Shown: positions 1 to 10,057 of the stretch, piece by piece
Layout of the letters: the number at the start of each line of letters is the position of its first letter
Numbering within the stretch: position 1 is the first letter of the stretch
Assembly (NCBI RefSeq): GCF_010183535.1
Contig: NC_071328.1
Location: 13,082,001 to 13,146,000 of the forward strand
DNA length: 64,000 bases
DNA from: Caenorhabditis remanei
Lineage: Eukaryota; Nematoda; Chromadorea; Rhabditida; Rhabditidae
Reading direction: 5' to 3'
Program-made: the position numbers and the translations under genes
The notes under the pieces: generated by a model
Databases searched by the model: none
Told to the model about the DNA's origin: nothing
What the model saw: only the letters and a program-made list of their open reading frames with translations

Positions 1-1151
1 AAACTCCTATATCTCAAAAGCTAGAATAGCTATCAAAAAGTTGTCAACTACAAAAATGATCTCCTTTAAATTTTCTACAATTCACTTGTTGAAACTTTAT
101 TTCTAGCTCATTTAGATTTCGAGATATACGCCTTTGAATCCGGGAGTCTGCGCGCACTCTCTCGCTCCCTAAACTTCCACCGACTATATCTCGCAAACTA
201 TAAAACCTTGAAAAAAGTGGTCAACTAGTAAAATGTGCAGCTTTTCAAGCAAATTATTTTTGTAGTTGACAAAATGTTTGTACAATCATTCCCTTAAGAG
301 ATATGACGCAAAAAATATCAGGGTTTTAATGGCAAATTAGGCTGCAAAATTTTGCAAATCACTATCTTTTTCCAGGAGTACTGTCTAAAAGAGTTGTTAA
401 CTAAAAATATGATTTACTGAATATTTCACATAATTTCGTAGTTGAGCACTTTTTGACAGACTTGCAAAATCTCTACCCGTCCCGTCCCGGTCAACCCGGA
501 TTCAAAAAAATGTGCACAATTTTTTCTACATTTTTTGACATTTTTATCAAAAATCTGTTGTACGCTTGAGCTTCTATCGATATTTAGAAACATAGTCGAA
601 AAATCGACTTTTTACAAAATAATGGCAACTTTTTTTTTATTCAAATGATCAAATTTTTCTACTGAAACCCGGGCCGGCCTGATGCAAGTCTGCTTTTTGA
701 TAGCTCTGTGAAGAAGGGCCCTGGAGGACTAAGCGGATCTCTATTGTAGACGACCAAACAAAATCTAGCTGACTAGGGAAGGTCACCGACTCGGTCTGGA
801 GATATGGGTCGTGACCTATATTGTTGGAAAGCTGAGAAACCGCTGATTCCAAACACACGCTGCCGATGTTTTACACACTTTGGAAAGGCTATGACTTGTC
901 GGAGGGTCCAAACTTTGATCTCGTTTTTCTCGAAAACCAGACCTCGAGGGCAAAAACTGAATATATATTTGGAATCAGCGTAACTTCAGCTTTCCAATGA
1001 TATAAGTCATGTCCCATAACTCCAGACCGAGTCGGTGACCTTCCCTAGTGAGCTTACAATAAGTGGTCAACTACAAAAATATTGATTTTTGACTTTTCAA
1101 ATCCAAAAAAATTCAAAAATTCCGTCTATCCATGCCGATTTCCTGTCTCAC
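1..1151. other. Repeat-filled intron of idhg-2 at the left edge
   Basis: No coding exon is visible. 1-330 holds arms of the TTTTTGTAGTTGACAA hairpin family in both orientations around a GTCTGCGCGCACTCTCTCGC core. 470-680 holds a G+C-rich CCCGGCC repeat. 730-1050 is an imperfect palindrome: TCACCGACTCGGTCTGGAG near 780 and its complement near 1025, with a shared CTTTCCAA/TTGGAAAG stem. This is read as the intron after the last exon seen. Confidence 0.6.
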
Positions 1152-3614
1152 CTTCAAGAAAAGTCCATCTCCAAGCTTCTGAATATTGGCCTTGTGCACT
1201 GCGGTGACCTTCTTTCTTCCATTAGCCTTCGCATATTCAAACGCCATTCTTGAGATTCTCTCGATCTTCTCACGGGTTACGATCTGAAAAGGTTTCCGTA
1301 GAGCGCGATTACTGAGATGTTGTTACCTTAATACTCTCCACAATTCCTGGAACTGTCTCATGCTCCAATCCAGAGTACTCTCCTTCCGTGTTCTCACGGA
1401 TGAGAACAATGTCGATTCCCTGTAAAAAAACGAAATAAATGGAAATGCGCTCCAGTGATAAACTTACATTATGTCTGGACGGAACACTTGGAATAGTGAC
1501 ACAGTGAAGAATATTGGCGTAGAGATCTAATTTGGTTCGGAGTTCCACGTTACGAGAGTTGAATTGTGGGTCGTCGTGTTTTGTCTCGATGTTTCCCTGA
1601 AAAACATATATATCTCAAAAACTATATTAGCTATCAAAAAGTTGTCCACTAACTAAATACGTGAAATTTCACGTAGATAATTTTTGTAGTTGTCCACTTT
1701 TTGATAGCTTATCTAGGTTTTGAGATATGCGGCTTCAAAGATGATAGTCTATTTTTTGCGGGGGGACTAGTTCTCCATAATTTGGATTTCTTGGCCATGT
1801 AGCTTAAATGATGGAGTTTAAACGAGCCACAAGTATTGAAAATAATGAAAAATAGCGAAAAAACAGCCAAAGCAACGGAATTTGGCCGGGGGACTAGTTT
1901 TCCGGAAATTCGGATTTCTAGGCCACTAACATATTGTTCGATATTATACTCATTTCAAAGCTCTTTTCACGCCGAATCCGCTTTTTTCAGTTTCCTGGTC
2001 TAATTTCGTGATTTTAGGCTATTTTTAGTCGGGGTACTAGTTTTCCGAAATTTGAGTTTCTAGGCCACCAACTTATTTTTCGATATTATACTGATTTGAA
2101 AGCCCTTTTCACGTTGAGTTCGAATTTTTTAGTCTCTTGCCGTAATATCGTGATTTTGAGCCAGTTTTGAACTGCGAAAGGTGGGTTTATACCGTATTCT
2201 AACGAAACTGCCATTGGTACAGTAATCTACAGTAGTCCCGCACTTCCCGTTACAATAAAACAGGAGCCTACTGTAACCAAATCCAACTTTTTTTCTTTTT
2301 TTTGGCTAATAATAATTTGTTTTAACTCCAACTACAAAGGGTGGACTAGAAATTCAAATTTCCGGAAAACTAGTCCCCTACCAAAACTGGCCTAAAATCA
2401 CAAAATTACGCCAGGAGACTGAAAAATTCGGTGCACTGTCGATACCAAACTGATTTGATGAAGAACTGTTGCAATGTAAAACGATTTCGTTGCCAAACTG
2501 ACTCGTTGTAAAACTGTTGCATCGTAGAACGGTTTGTCAACTAAAGCGCGTTTGCTTACTTTGCCCCGTACGGCTAATTGCGTGAATAAATTTTGGTTTT
2601 TGTTCATTGTATAGTACAATAAAGCTACACAGAACCTATTTTTCATGAAAAGGCAACATTTTATTCACGCAATCAGCCGTACGGGGCAAAGTAAGCAAAC
2701 GCGCTCTAGTTGACAAACGGTTCTACGATGCAACAGTTTTACAACGAGTCAGTTTGGCAACGAAATCGTTTTACATTGCAACAGTTCTTCATCAAATCAG
2801 TTTGGTATCGACAGTGCACCAAAAATTCTTATTCGGCGTGAAAAAAGCTTTGAAATGAGTATAATATCGAAAAATAAGTTGGTGGCCTAGAAACCCGAAA
2901 TTCGGAAAACTAGTCCCCCGTCCAAATTCCGTTGTTTTTACTGTTTTTGAGCGATTTTTCACTATTTTCGATACTTTTGACTCGTTTAAACACCATATCA
3001 TCATCCACGCATTTCCCCCACCTGTGGTCTTATTCCTGCACACACACACACGTATAATTATGATGATAACAGAAACTATTTTTATCATCATTTTATGGTC
3101 TTTGCTCTCTCTCTCTCTGAGATGACTAACCTTAATGGCAACTCCATTTCTCTGAATCGCCAAGAGTGCCGCATCCATATCACCATCGAGAAGAGACGAC
3201 GAGACTTGGACCTCTTCGAAGTTGATCGGCGCCTGGAATGAGAGATACAGTATTTTCTCAATAGAGCGCACTTCCCACGGGGCGCAGAGGGAGAGGGTGC
3301 AGACGATGATAGTGTCTCGCTGTCTGCGACTCTCACTCTCTCATAGGCGCAATCGTCAATAGAGCGCACTTACATGACAAAACGAGAAGATATTCTTGAT
3401 ATGAGCGATCATCTCTGGCCCGATTCCATCTCCTGGCAACGCGCATACCGTATGACGACCACCGTACTTGGCAAGTGGGAGCTAAAAAAAACGAAAATTT
3501 TGATCTACCTCAACTAAAAATCTCAAAATCTCATACTCGATGCCCTGGAATCTGATGGGTACGGATCGCGGAGGCTGCTCCACGCGCCGCCTGGATTGGA
3601 AGTTTCGAGAACAT
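1152..3614 (-). CDS. idhg-2: NAD-dependent isocitrate dehydrogenase gamma subunit, 5' part (runs off left edge)
   Basis: Regulatory (gamma-type) subunit of mitochondrial NAD-isocitrate dehydrogenase in the TCA cycle. Minus-strand exons, 5' to 3': 3537-3614, 3374-3481, 3131-3232, 1468-1596, 1327-1419, 1152-1283. All junctions are phase 0 and give 214 residues; the last third of the family length lies beyond position 1. The start follows a TTTCAG acceptor. The first 26 residues look like a mitochondrial presequence (basic, Ala-rich, no acidic residues). Family motifs are [43 protein letters not shown] and [19 protein letters not shown]. The RTKLDLYAN wording matches gamma better than alpha or beta subunits. 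Intron 3 (1597-3130) is swollen by nested repeats. The symbol rests on family and remembered synteny with C. elegans C30F12, so gamma identity is firmer than the paralogue number. Confidence 0.9.
2430..2820. mobile_element. Foldback element GGTGCACTGTCG with 8-bp target duplication
   Basis: The element is 391 bp and begins GGTGCACTGTCGATACC and ends with the exact complement. AAAAATTC occurs directly on both sides (2422-2429 and 2821-2828). The arms are long inverted repeats rich in AACTG-type words around a loop near 2590-2650. An 8-bp duplication suggests hAT-type transposition. It lies in idhg-2 intron 3, inside an older repeat marked by ACTAGTCCCC words in both orientations (1765, 2370, 2915). 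Confidence 0.85.
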
Positions 3615-4186
3615 TCTGAAAGAAGGGGGCGGAGCTTATTTAATAGTTGAAAATCGAAACAAAATGAAATGAATCCACACGGGGTCCGAGGGTCCCGTTG
3701 GGTGCAGAAAAAAAAAGACGGGCGCCTTCTCATTTCTCTCCTTCTCTAAATCTCCGAATCACTTTTTGTCTCTCACGTGGTAAACAACTTGGCACTCGGC
3801 ACTCGGCACACGCAGTTGTTCCGTTTATCAGGAAAACGGAAAATTGGAAAAAGAAAAGAAAAAGTGATGGAGAGTGAGACTCGGGGTAGAGAGAGGTGTG
3901 CAAGAACACCAGTGACGTGTAAGGGAAATTTGATTAAATTTTGAATAAAGATTAATTTTTTTCATGTTGTGTTTTCTATAGCTTCCATTTTCTTCGATAC
4001 CGAAAGGCTGGAATTAATTTCAGAAGTATTTAATTTCAGAATTTCAGCATGACTACGGTGGGCATCTTCAAAATGGCCACTGTACGCAAACACCGTCACG
4101 GTAAAATGCACACTTTTCGAAAAAAAATGTTTTAATCGAATTTTTTTCAGCGAATTTTCGACTTTAAAGTTTGTTAAGAACACAAA
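3615..4186. promoter_or_regulatory. Divergent intergenic region between idhg-2 and the LITAF-domain gene
   Basis: 572 bp separate two divergent starts. It contains a CACGTG palindrome (TCTCACGTGG near 3773), a TCGGCACTCGGCAC direct repeat near 3793, and a TTTTTTTCAG acceptor at 4141-4150, 36 bases before the LITAF ATG. That acceptor is a probable trans-splice or 5'UTR intron site. No coding exon was seen. Confidence 0.4.
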
Positions 4187-6687
4187 ATGACAATTAATCC
4201 GACAGAATATGCATGTAAGTTGAATTTCAAACTAAAGCCGCCTAAATATTAATAATTTTCAGCACATGAATACGGAGAACCACCACTCACACCGAGAAAC
4301 GATGGAAAAGTTCAATTTTTGGGCCCAGATGTTGTCAGATACATTTCGCCGCCCCGGGTTGAGGTGGCTAGACAACGATATAGACCATTGTGAGTCAGAG
4401 AAGCCTAATTTTTAACATTTCAGAGTGTAGAATTGGAGAAAAACATAAATTTCTTGATAAAAGCTTAAAATTGTCGGTAAAAGCTAGTTTTTACTGAAAA
4501 ACTACAAATTTTGCGTAAAAATAGGGAATTTTCCGACGAAAAGTTGAGATTATGCAGAAATTTTTTTGATTTGCTGCAAAATTTTTTTTTAACTAAATTC
4601 CAGATTTTTCGCTTGAAAATTCTGGTTGAAAGGCCAGAATAACACGATTTTCGCAGTGTTTTATCTGAAAATATCGTAAATTTCAATAGTTTCTAGCAAA
4701 AAATCATTACTTCTCTTTAATTCGAGTGGTCTATCTGGAAATTTGGAAAATTGTTGGTTTCAGCTTAATTTTTTCAAATCCTTCATTAAAAAGCTAAAAT
4801 TTTTTGGGTTTTCTCTGATATTTCAATTCAAAACTTTGAAATTCAGTGTATAACATCTATTTTACCAAAATTTTCAGAAAACTTGCGAAAAACTGTTGTA
4901 AAATCCCATTTTTTCAGTTTTTTTCGGTACACAATTATCCATAATTGTCAAGACCCGGCTAGTTGGCACCAAAATTCAAAAAGTTTCGAACTTTTTGAAT
5001 TTTTTTGCGAAAAAGTCAAATTTTCGACTATGTTTCAGAACTAGAAGAAATTCTGAAAAATCGTCAGAAATGGTCACATTTTCGATAAAAAATTTAAAAA
5101 ATGTCAAAAAAATGTTGAAAAAATTGGTTCATTTTCCAGGGCTCCAGCTCCACCACCTCAACAAACATACTCAACCGACTCACCACCTCCAACTTATCAA
5201 TCTTCAGTTTATCCAATGACCCAGCAACACCCACCACAACCACAATACATCCAACAACCCCAAATGGTACCCGTCTCAATGCCAATGATGACTCCTCAAT
5301 ACGTGATGCCTCCTCAAATGGCTCCAATGATAACACATCAGCCACACATGATGTGTATGCAACAGCCTGTTATGACACAAATGGCTCAAATGATGCCTCC
5401 GGTTCAGTTGACGCCTCCACAGATGGTACAGCCACAGCAACAACAGACGTCTCCTGGTATGGAATATTCCATTGAATCGGACTGGGTTTCGGTGGCAGAT
5501 TTCGGAATTTTTGAGGCGAAATATATGTTTTAGTGAAGAAATACGACAGTTTTATAATTTTTCGAAAAATAGTCTTTGGCAAAGACACGCCAGATATCGA
5601 AGTTTCACTCAAAAACCTGAATTGTTTCTCTAAAAACGCGTCGACGACACGCCAGACATAGAAATTTCGCTCAAAAACAGTATTTTCTGACTAAGAAAAC
5701 GCGCCAAAGACACACCAATTAGAGTTTTTTTCAGTTTATCCCAAAAAATTGTTCAAAAATTACATTTTTCAGAATTGCAACAGCCCGGCCAGGGTCACAG
5801 TATAAGTATTTGAAATTTTTAACTTTTTTTGAAGTTTATTCGATTTTTGTCGAATTTTCGACTATGTTTCTAAAAGTCGATAAAATTCGAGCGTACATAG
5901 ACTTTTTGACTATTTTTAATAAAAATTTCGATGCATTTTGTAAAAAAAATTGTGCACATTTTTGAATCCGGGCCGAGATTTTGTAAGTCTGCATTTTCTT
6001 CTCGAAACTCACAATTTCACCCCTGTTTCGATTTCTACACTCATTTTCCAAAAGCTTCTGAAATTTCCAGCTATCACACTCTGCATCAATCAGTCACCAC
6101 AACTCGGCGGTATTCCCGGAGGAAACGGAAACGCGCTCGTTTGTCCGAAATGTCGGAAGGGGATTATCACGAGACAACAGGATAAATTCAGAAAGGTCAG
6201 AGCAGCATGAAAAGTGCAAGTGCGCTCTAATGATGATTTTAGAGATCGAACACTTTTGTCTCAGTAGAGCGCACTTTTCATCAAATTTGTCAGGAGAAAA
6301 ATTCTGATTTCGGCCCACCCGGGGTTTGAAATTCAAAAATTTTTAGACTATATTTTGAACGAAATTTTTTGATTTTTCATCCGAAAATGCCGAATTTTTG
6401 ACTATACTTCAGAATTGGATTTTTTAATTCGAAAATTTTGGTACTTAATAGGTACTTTTTTGAATCCGGACCGAAATTTAACGAGTTTTTCATCCTGAAA
6501 TTTTACAAAATTTCATTTCCAGCGTATCCTAATGTGTCTCGCCTTCTGCTGCTGCCCCTTGACTTGCGGAATTCCATTATTCTGGATCTGTTGCAACTAC
6601 GTGGATACTTGTGGTGCATGTGGCAAGAGTTACGGTCATCGTGGAAAGAAAAACTATAAGAAGAAGGTCAACGCCGTCACTTTGTAG
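4187..6687 (+). CDS. Proline/glutamine/methionine-rich LITAF-domain membrane protein
   Basis: Exons 4187-4214, 4263-4389, 5140-5456, 6071-6195 and 6523-6687 give 253 residues with consistent phases. The first ~155 residues are disordered (Pro/Gln/Met-rich, repeated QQP, PQM and PMM words, several PPxY-like PPPTYQ/PPPQQ motifs). The last ~75 form a LITAF (SIMPLE-like) domain: a first CPKC knuckle at about residues 182-185, a Cys-rich hydrophobic stretch (CLAFCCCPLTCGIPLFWICC) at about 204-223, and a second CGAC knuckle at 229-232 followed by GKSYG. In this family the two CxxC pairs bind one zinc and the hydrophobic part inserts monotopically into late endosome/lysosome membranes; the N-terminal PY-type motifs recruit trafficking partners. 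The precise C. elegans orthologue is not recognised. Confidence 0.88.
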
Positions 6688-6737
6688 ATCTTTAATTTTG
6701 TGAATTTTTGAATTTCTGTATATATATAATGCACCCA

Positions 6738-7440
6738 TTTTATTATATTTGCATGTAAAAACACTGAAAATTGCGGTTTTTGGAGGCCGGGACTAGAAAA
6801 TTTCTGCATTTTTGGCACTTTTTCAACTGGATTTGAGGAAAATTTCAGAATTTTTAGCATTTTTTCGACAAAAATTGATCGAAATTTCAGCATACTTGGC
6901 ACTTTTTCGACAGAAATTGATGAAAACCGTAGCATTTTTGGCACTTTTTAAACGAAAATTGAGGAAAATTTCCGATTCGCCTCCATCTGAAACTTTAATT
7001 TTTTCTCTGAAAATCCAAGCCCCGCCCCCAAAAACTCAGCAACTAACCATTTTTCATGTCAAACATTTTCCCATTCTCCACTCATTTCCTGTTGTTTTTA
7101 CCCTTCTCCAGCTTTTTTCCATCCACTATATTATATTTGAATGTAAAACACTGAAAATCGCGGTTTTTGGAGGCGGGACCAGAAAAAACTAGAAATTTCA
7201 GAATTTTTGTCCTTTTTTTCCAAAAATCGATGAAAAATTCAAATGTTTCTGAAGTTTCATCGAAATTCGGAACATTTTCAGCCAAAAATCCATTTTTTGT
7301 GCTAAAACCTGGCTTCGCCTCTCTCAAAATTCCCTGAGAACTCAAGCCCCGCCCCTAAAAACTCAGTTACTAACCACTTTCCATGTCAAACATTTTCCCA
7401 TTCTCCACACATTTCCTGTTGTTTTTACCCTTCCTTCTCA
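6738..7440. repeat. Two-copy direct duplication downstream of the LITAF gene
   Basis: Two blocks repeat in the same order. The block with ATGTAAAAACACTGAAAA and GCGGTTTTTGGAGGC is at ~6741-6795 and again at ~7130-7185. The block AAGCCCCGCCCC, AAAAACTCAG, CATGTCAAACATTTTCCCAT, TTCCTGTTGTTTTTACCC is at ~7017-7110 and again at ~7344-7437. The middles diverge; the first copy has a run of GCATTTTTGGCACTTTTT words. Confidence 0.75.
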
Positions 7441-7812
7441 ATTTCTGTCAAAAATTTACATGAGAAAAGAATAATGTCATCATTTCCTCTTCTTCTTCTT
7501 ATCCCCCAATTTACTCTCCTCTTTTCCACTCTGATTGAGCTAATCACCGCGCGCGTGAGCACCTCATTTGCCACCTTTTCATATGAATCTATTCGTCTCT
7601 TCTCACTCTGAAAAAAGAAATGAGCTCATTTCTTCTTCGTCTTTTCAAATGACGAGGAGGACTCACTTTTCAGAGAGAAAGAGATCAGTTTTCAACCCTT
7701 TTTTCACCTTATTTTTACTTTTTTTTTCTCTAAATACGAATTTTCAGGGTATACCAATGGATCTTTAAAAATATATAGTGGAACTAAAAAACTTTATTGA
7801 AAAAAGAAAAAA

Positions 7813-9692
7813 ATGGTAGAGAAAATGAGATCAATCCGAAGGGGAAGTCCATCGAGACCGAATCGACACTCACTGCAATCTGAAGGTATGACTTTTATTT
7901 TTTGAAAAAAAAAATCAATAATTCTTGAATTATAGCAACTACATGCATTATCAGCGATTGGGAGTATGATGAGGAGAATTTGGAGAATTTCGATCCGAAT
8001 CATCACAGATATTTGTGCTGTTGTGGGCATGCGCATTCATTGGTAAATTCGAGAATTTGAGGAGGTGGCCGAAGAATTGCAAAAACTCGGCCATCATGAA
8101 ACGTACCATTGTTGTGTCGATTTACGGAGTCCGACATCCCGTAAATCTACACAAAACAGCTCATAGGGCTATTGATGGCCGAGAAATCTCAAAAACTCGG
8201 CCACGTACCAGTCACGCCAGTAAAAACAAACGAAAATCGGCTCTTCTGTGAAAGACGGTTTTCTGGCGTCCTTGGGCGAAAAGTTGCAAGAACTCAAAAA
8301 TACCATTGTTGTGTCGATTTACGGAGTTTTCTTTTCGTAAACCGACACAACACAGTATCCTTTTTTAGAAGGATGGTCGAAAAATCGGAAAAATTTGACC
8401 AAAAACCGGTGAAAACTCGGCCCTTTTTTCTGGATGATACCGTTTTTAAAACCTGTAGATGGCCGAGAAAGTGCCAAAATTCGACCAAAGACAAACTCGC
8501 TTATTTCCAGACCGGAATGAAAATAGTGGCCGGAATGTTGTGTGTCACCGTAGTCTTCGAACTTTGGCATCTCATCGTATCAGTGTTGGCATCTGAGATG
8601 GTGGAGAAGGTATTTGCTCGGCACAGTTCTTACAATTGCGCTCCACCGAACTCCCCTTTAAAAATGTCTCTTTTTCTCTGCGTCTCTCAATTTCGCACAC
8701 AATTTTCTTCGGTTTCGGTAGAGCGCGGTTGTAAGGACCGTGACGTCATTCCAGGTGTCAAAAATTCCGTTATAGGCAGACGTAACCGGTGCAGCCATCC
8801 GTTTCTTCGCCGGCGTTTTCATCGCTGGCTCAGTGCTCTGGGCGATTTTCGCTCAACGCGCCGAACTCCTCGTACCGTATCTCCTTCTCCAGGTTGGCCT
8901 AGCTTTTTCTAGTCCACCTCGTCTCAATTTTCTCTTCCAGGGCGCCGGCCTCGCCATCGGCCTAGTCTTCTTCGTTTCATTCATGTATATCGGACTGTTC
9001 GGTGACAAAAAAGTGGGCACTACGGTACTTGGATCTTACGGTATTCCAGTGAATCCACGTGATGAGACCGCCTATTTTAGTAAGGGAGAAATCGCGCTCT
9101 ATTGATAAAAAGTAGGACATTTTTAGACTACGCAGCATGGTTGATGGCTGGATCATTTGCCATAGTCATTGTACTTCAGATATGGATGATGATGATTGTC
9201 GTCGCGTGTTGGAGGTTTTTCAGGTAGGAAATTCTTTATAAAACTGGCGCGCGGTCGGCGCGTAGCGCTTGAATAGCTTATGTACTCACTCCGACGCTTT
9301 CTTTGGTTCGGCGGCCGTGGCGCAGGCGGGTGAGAGTGCCGCCGCTGCTCAAACGGCCAGGGTTCAATTCCGAGTGCCATGAAAGTTTTTTTTTTCTTTT
9401 TTTAAATCAAATTTATTGGAAAAAAAGAAAATAAGAACAGGTTTTGTGCGTCATTTTGTTTTTTGAACATAATATTTTTTGCAAAAAAACGTCACAGAAC
9501 AGCAAATAATGAGATTTTTTCAGAGACAAACGAAATAATGAGAAGAACTTCAAAGAAATCGTCACCGTTCAGAAAATTCAACTTTTGACGAGAATGAGGA
9601 TTTCGCTATCCGCCGAAGCACTTGGTTCGGAATCTTCTCATACACGGAATTGGGTGAAGACACGATCTTTCTCTGCGTCTCTTGATGTTTGA
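7813..9692 (+). CDS. Four-transmembrane protein, LAPTM-like topology
   Basis: Exons 7813-7885, 7936-8042, 8511-8609, 8776-8892, 8941-9079, 9127-9223 and 9524-9692 give 266 residues. A short basic cytosolic start (RRGSPSRPNRHS) leads to an acidic stretch, a CCCGHAH cluster just before TM1, and four hydrophobic segments: KIVAGMLCVTVVFELWHLIV, FFAGVFIAGSVLWAIF, LAIGLVFFVSFMYIGLF and FAIVIVLQIWMMMIVVACW. A loop with GTTVLGSYGIPVNPRDE lies between TM3 and TM4. The tail is basic (RRDKRNNEKNFKEI). Number, spacing and the Cys cluster before TM1 resemble LAPTM4/5 or related nematode four-TM families, but no signature fixes the family. A poly(A) signal AATAAA is at 9758-9763. The last coding bases contain the CTGCGTCTC word common in nearby repeats, so the very C-terminus may be repeat-derived. 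Intron 3 carries a partial MITE. Confidence 0.8.
8614..8740. repeat. Hairpin MITE (GCGCTCTACC family), intron copy
   Basis: Terminal arms CACAGTTCTTACAATTGCGC and its near complement GCGCGGTTGTAAGGACCGTG enclose a TCTCTTTTTCTCTG-type centre. It lies in intron 3 of the four-TM gene. Same family as the ~130-bp hairpins listed below. Confidence 0.7.
9311..9380 (+). pseudogene. tRNA-derived element
   Basis: The A-box-like GTGGCGCAGGCGGG and B-box GGTTCAATTCC are about 35 bases apart, and a long T-run follows. No good acceptor stem forms, so it is a tRNA-derived repeat rather than a tRNA gene. It lies in the last intron of the four-TM gene, on the same strand. Confidence 0.55.
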
Positions 9693-9879
9693 TCTCTCTT
9701 CATTATTTTTCTTTATTTAATTCCATGTATTTTTATAATACTCCATAACTTTTGTTGAATAAAAAATGCTTTTTAAAACCGAAATTCAGATTTTCTATAA
9801 AAAAAACCTAATTCAAACCCCGCGCCAATTTGAACATTAAAAAAAACAATCGCGCTCTACGGCCACGCGTTAGAGAGTG

Positions 9880-9890
9880 GAGACGCAGAG
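9880..9890. promoter_or_regulatory. CTGCGTCTC-type motif upstream of the AFG1-like gene
   Basis: GAGACGCAGAG (complement CTCTGCGTCTC) lies 168 bases before the ATG. This word resembles a motif I recall as over-represented in C. elegans promoters. Here the same word also occurs upstream of pcbd-1 and the TMEM53-like gene, but also inside many mobile hairpins, so a regulatory role is unproven. Confidence 0.4.
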
Positions 9891-10057
9891 AGGGCCGCCG
9901 GTTTTTCACGATTTTAATCGTTCTTTGTGTCATTTTATCATTAAAACACATTGTTCTGCCCGTATTTTCAGCCTCTATGATCTCTTATCAGTGGCTTTAG
10001 TCCATTTCTTTCAAAAATTGTTGCCAAATCGTGGAATTCCTGCTGAAAAACTGAAAA

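Noticed and set aside
8172..8912. 246-codon open frame across introns of the four-TM gene
   Set aside because: It reads through introns 2 and 3 and a MITE in a frame different from the transmembrane exons; a chance frame over the real gene.
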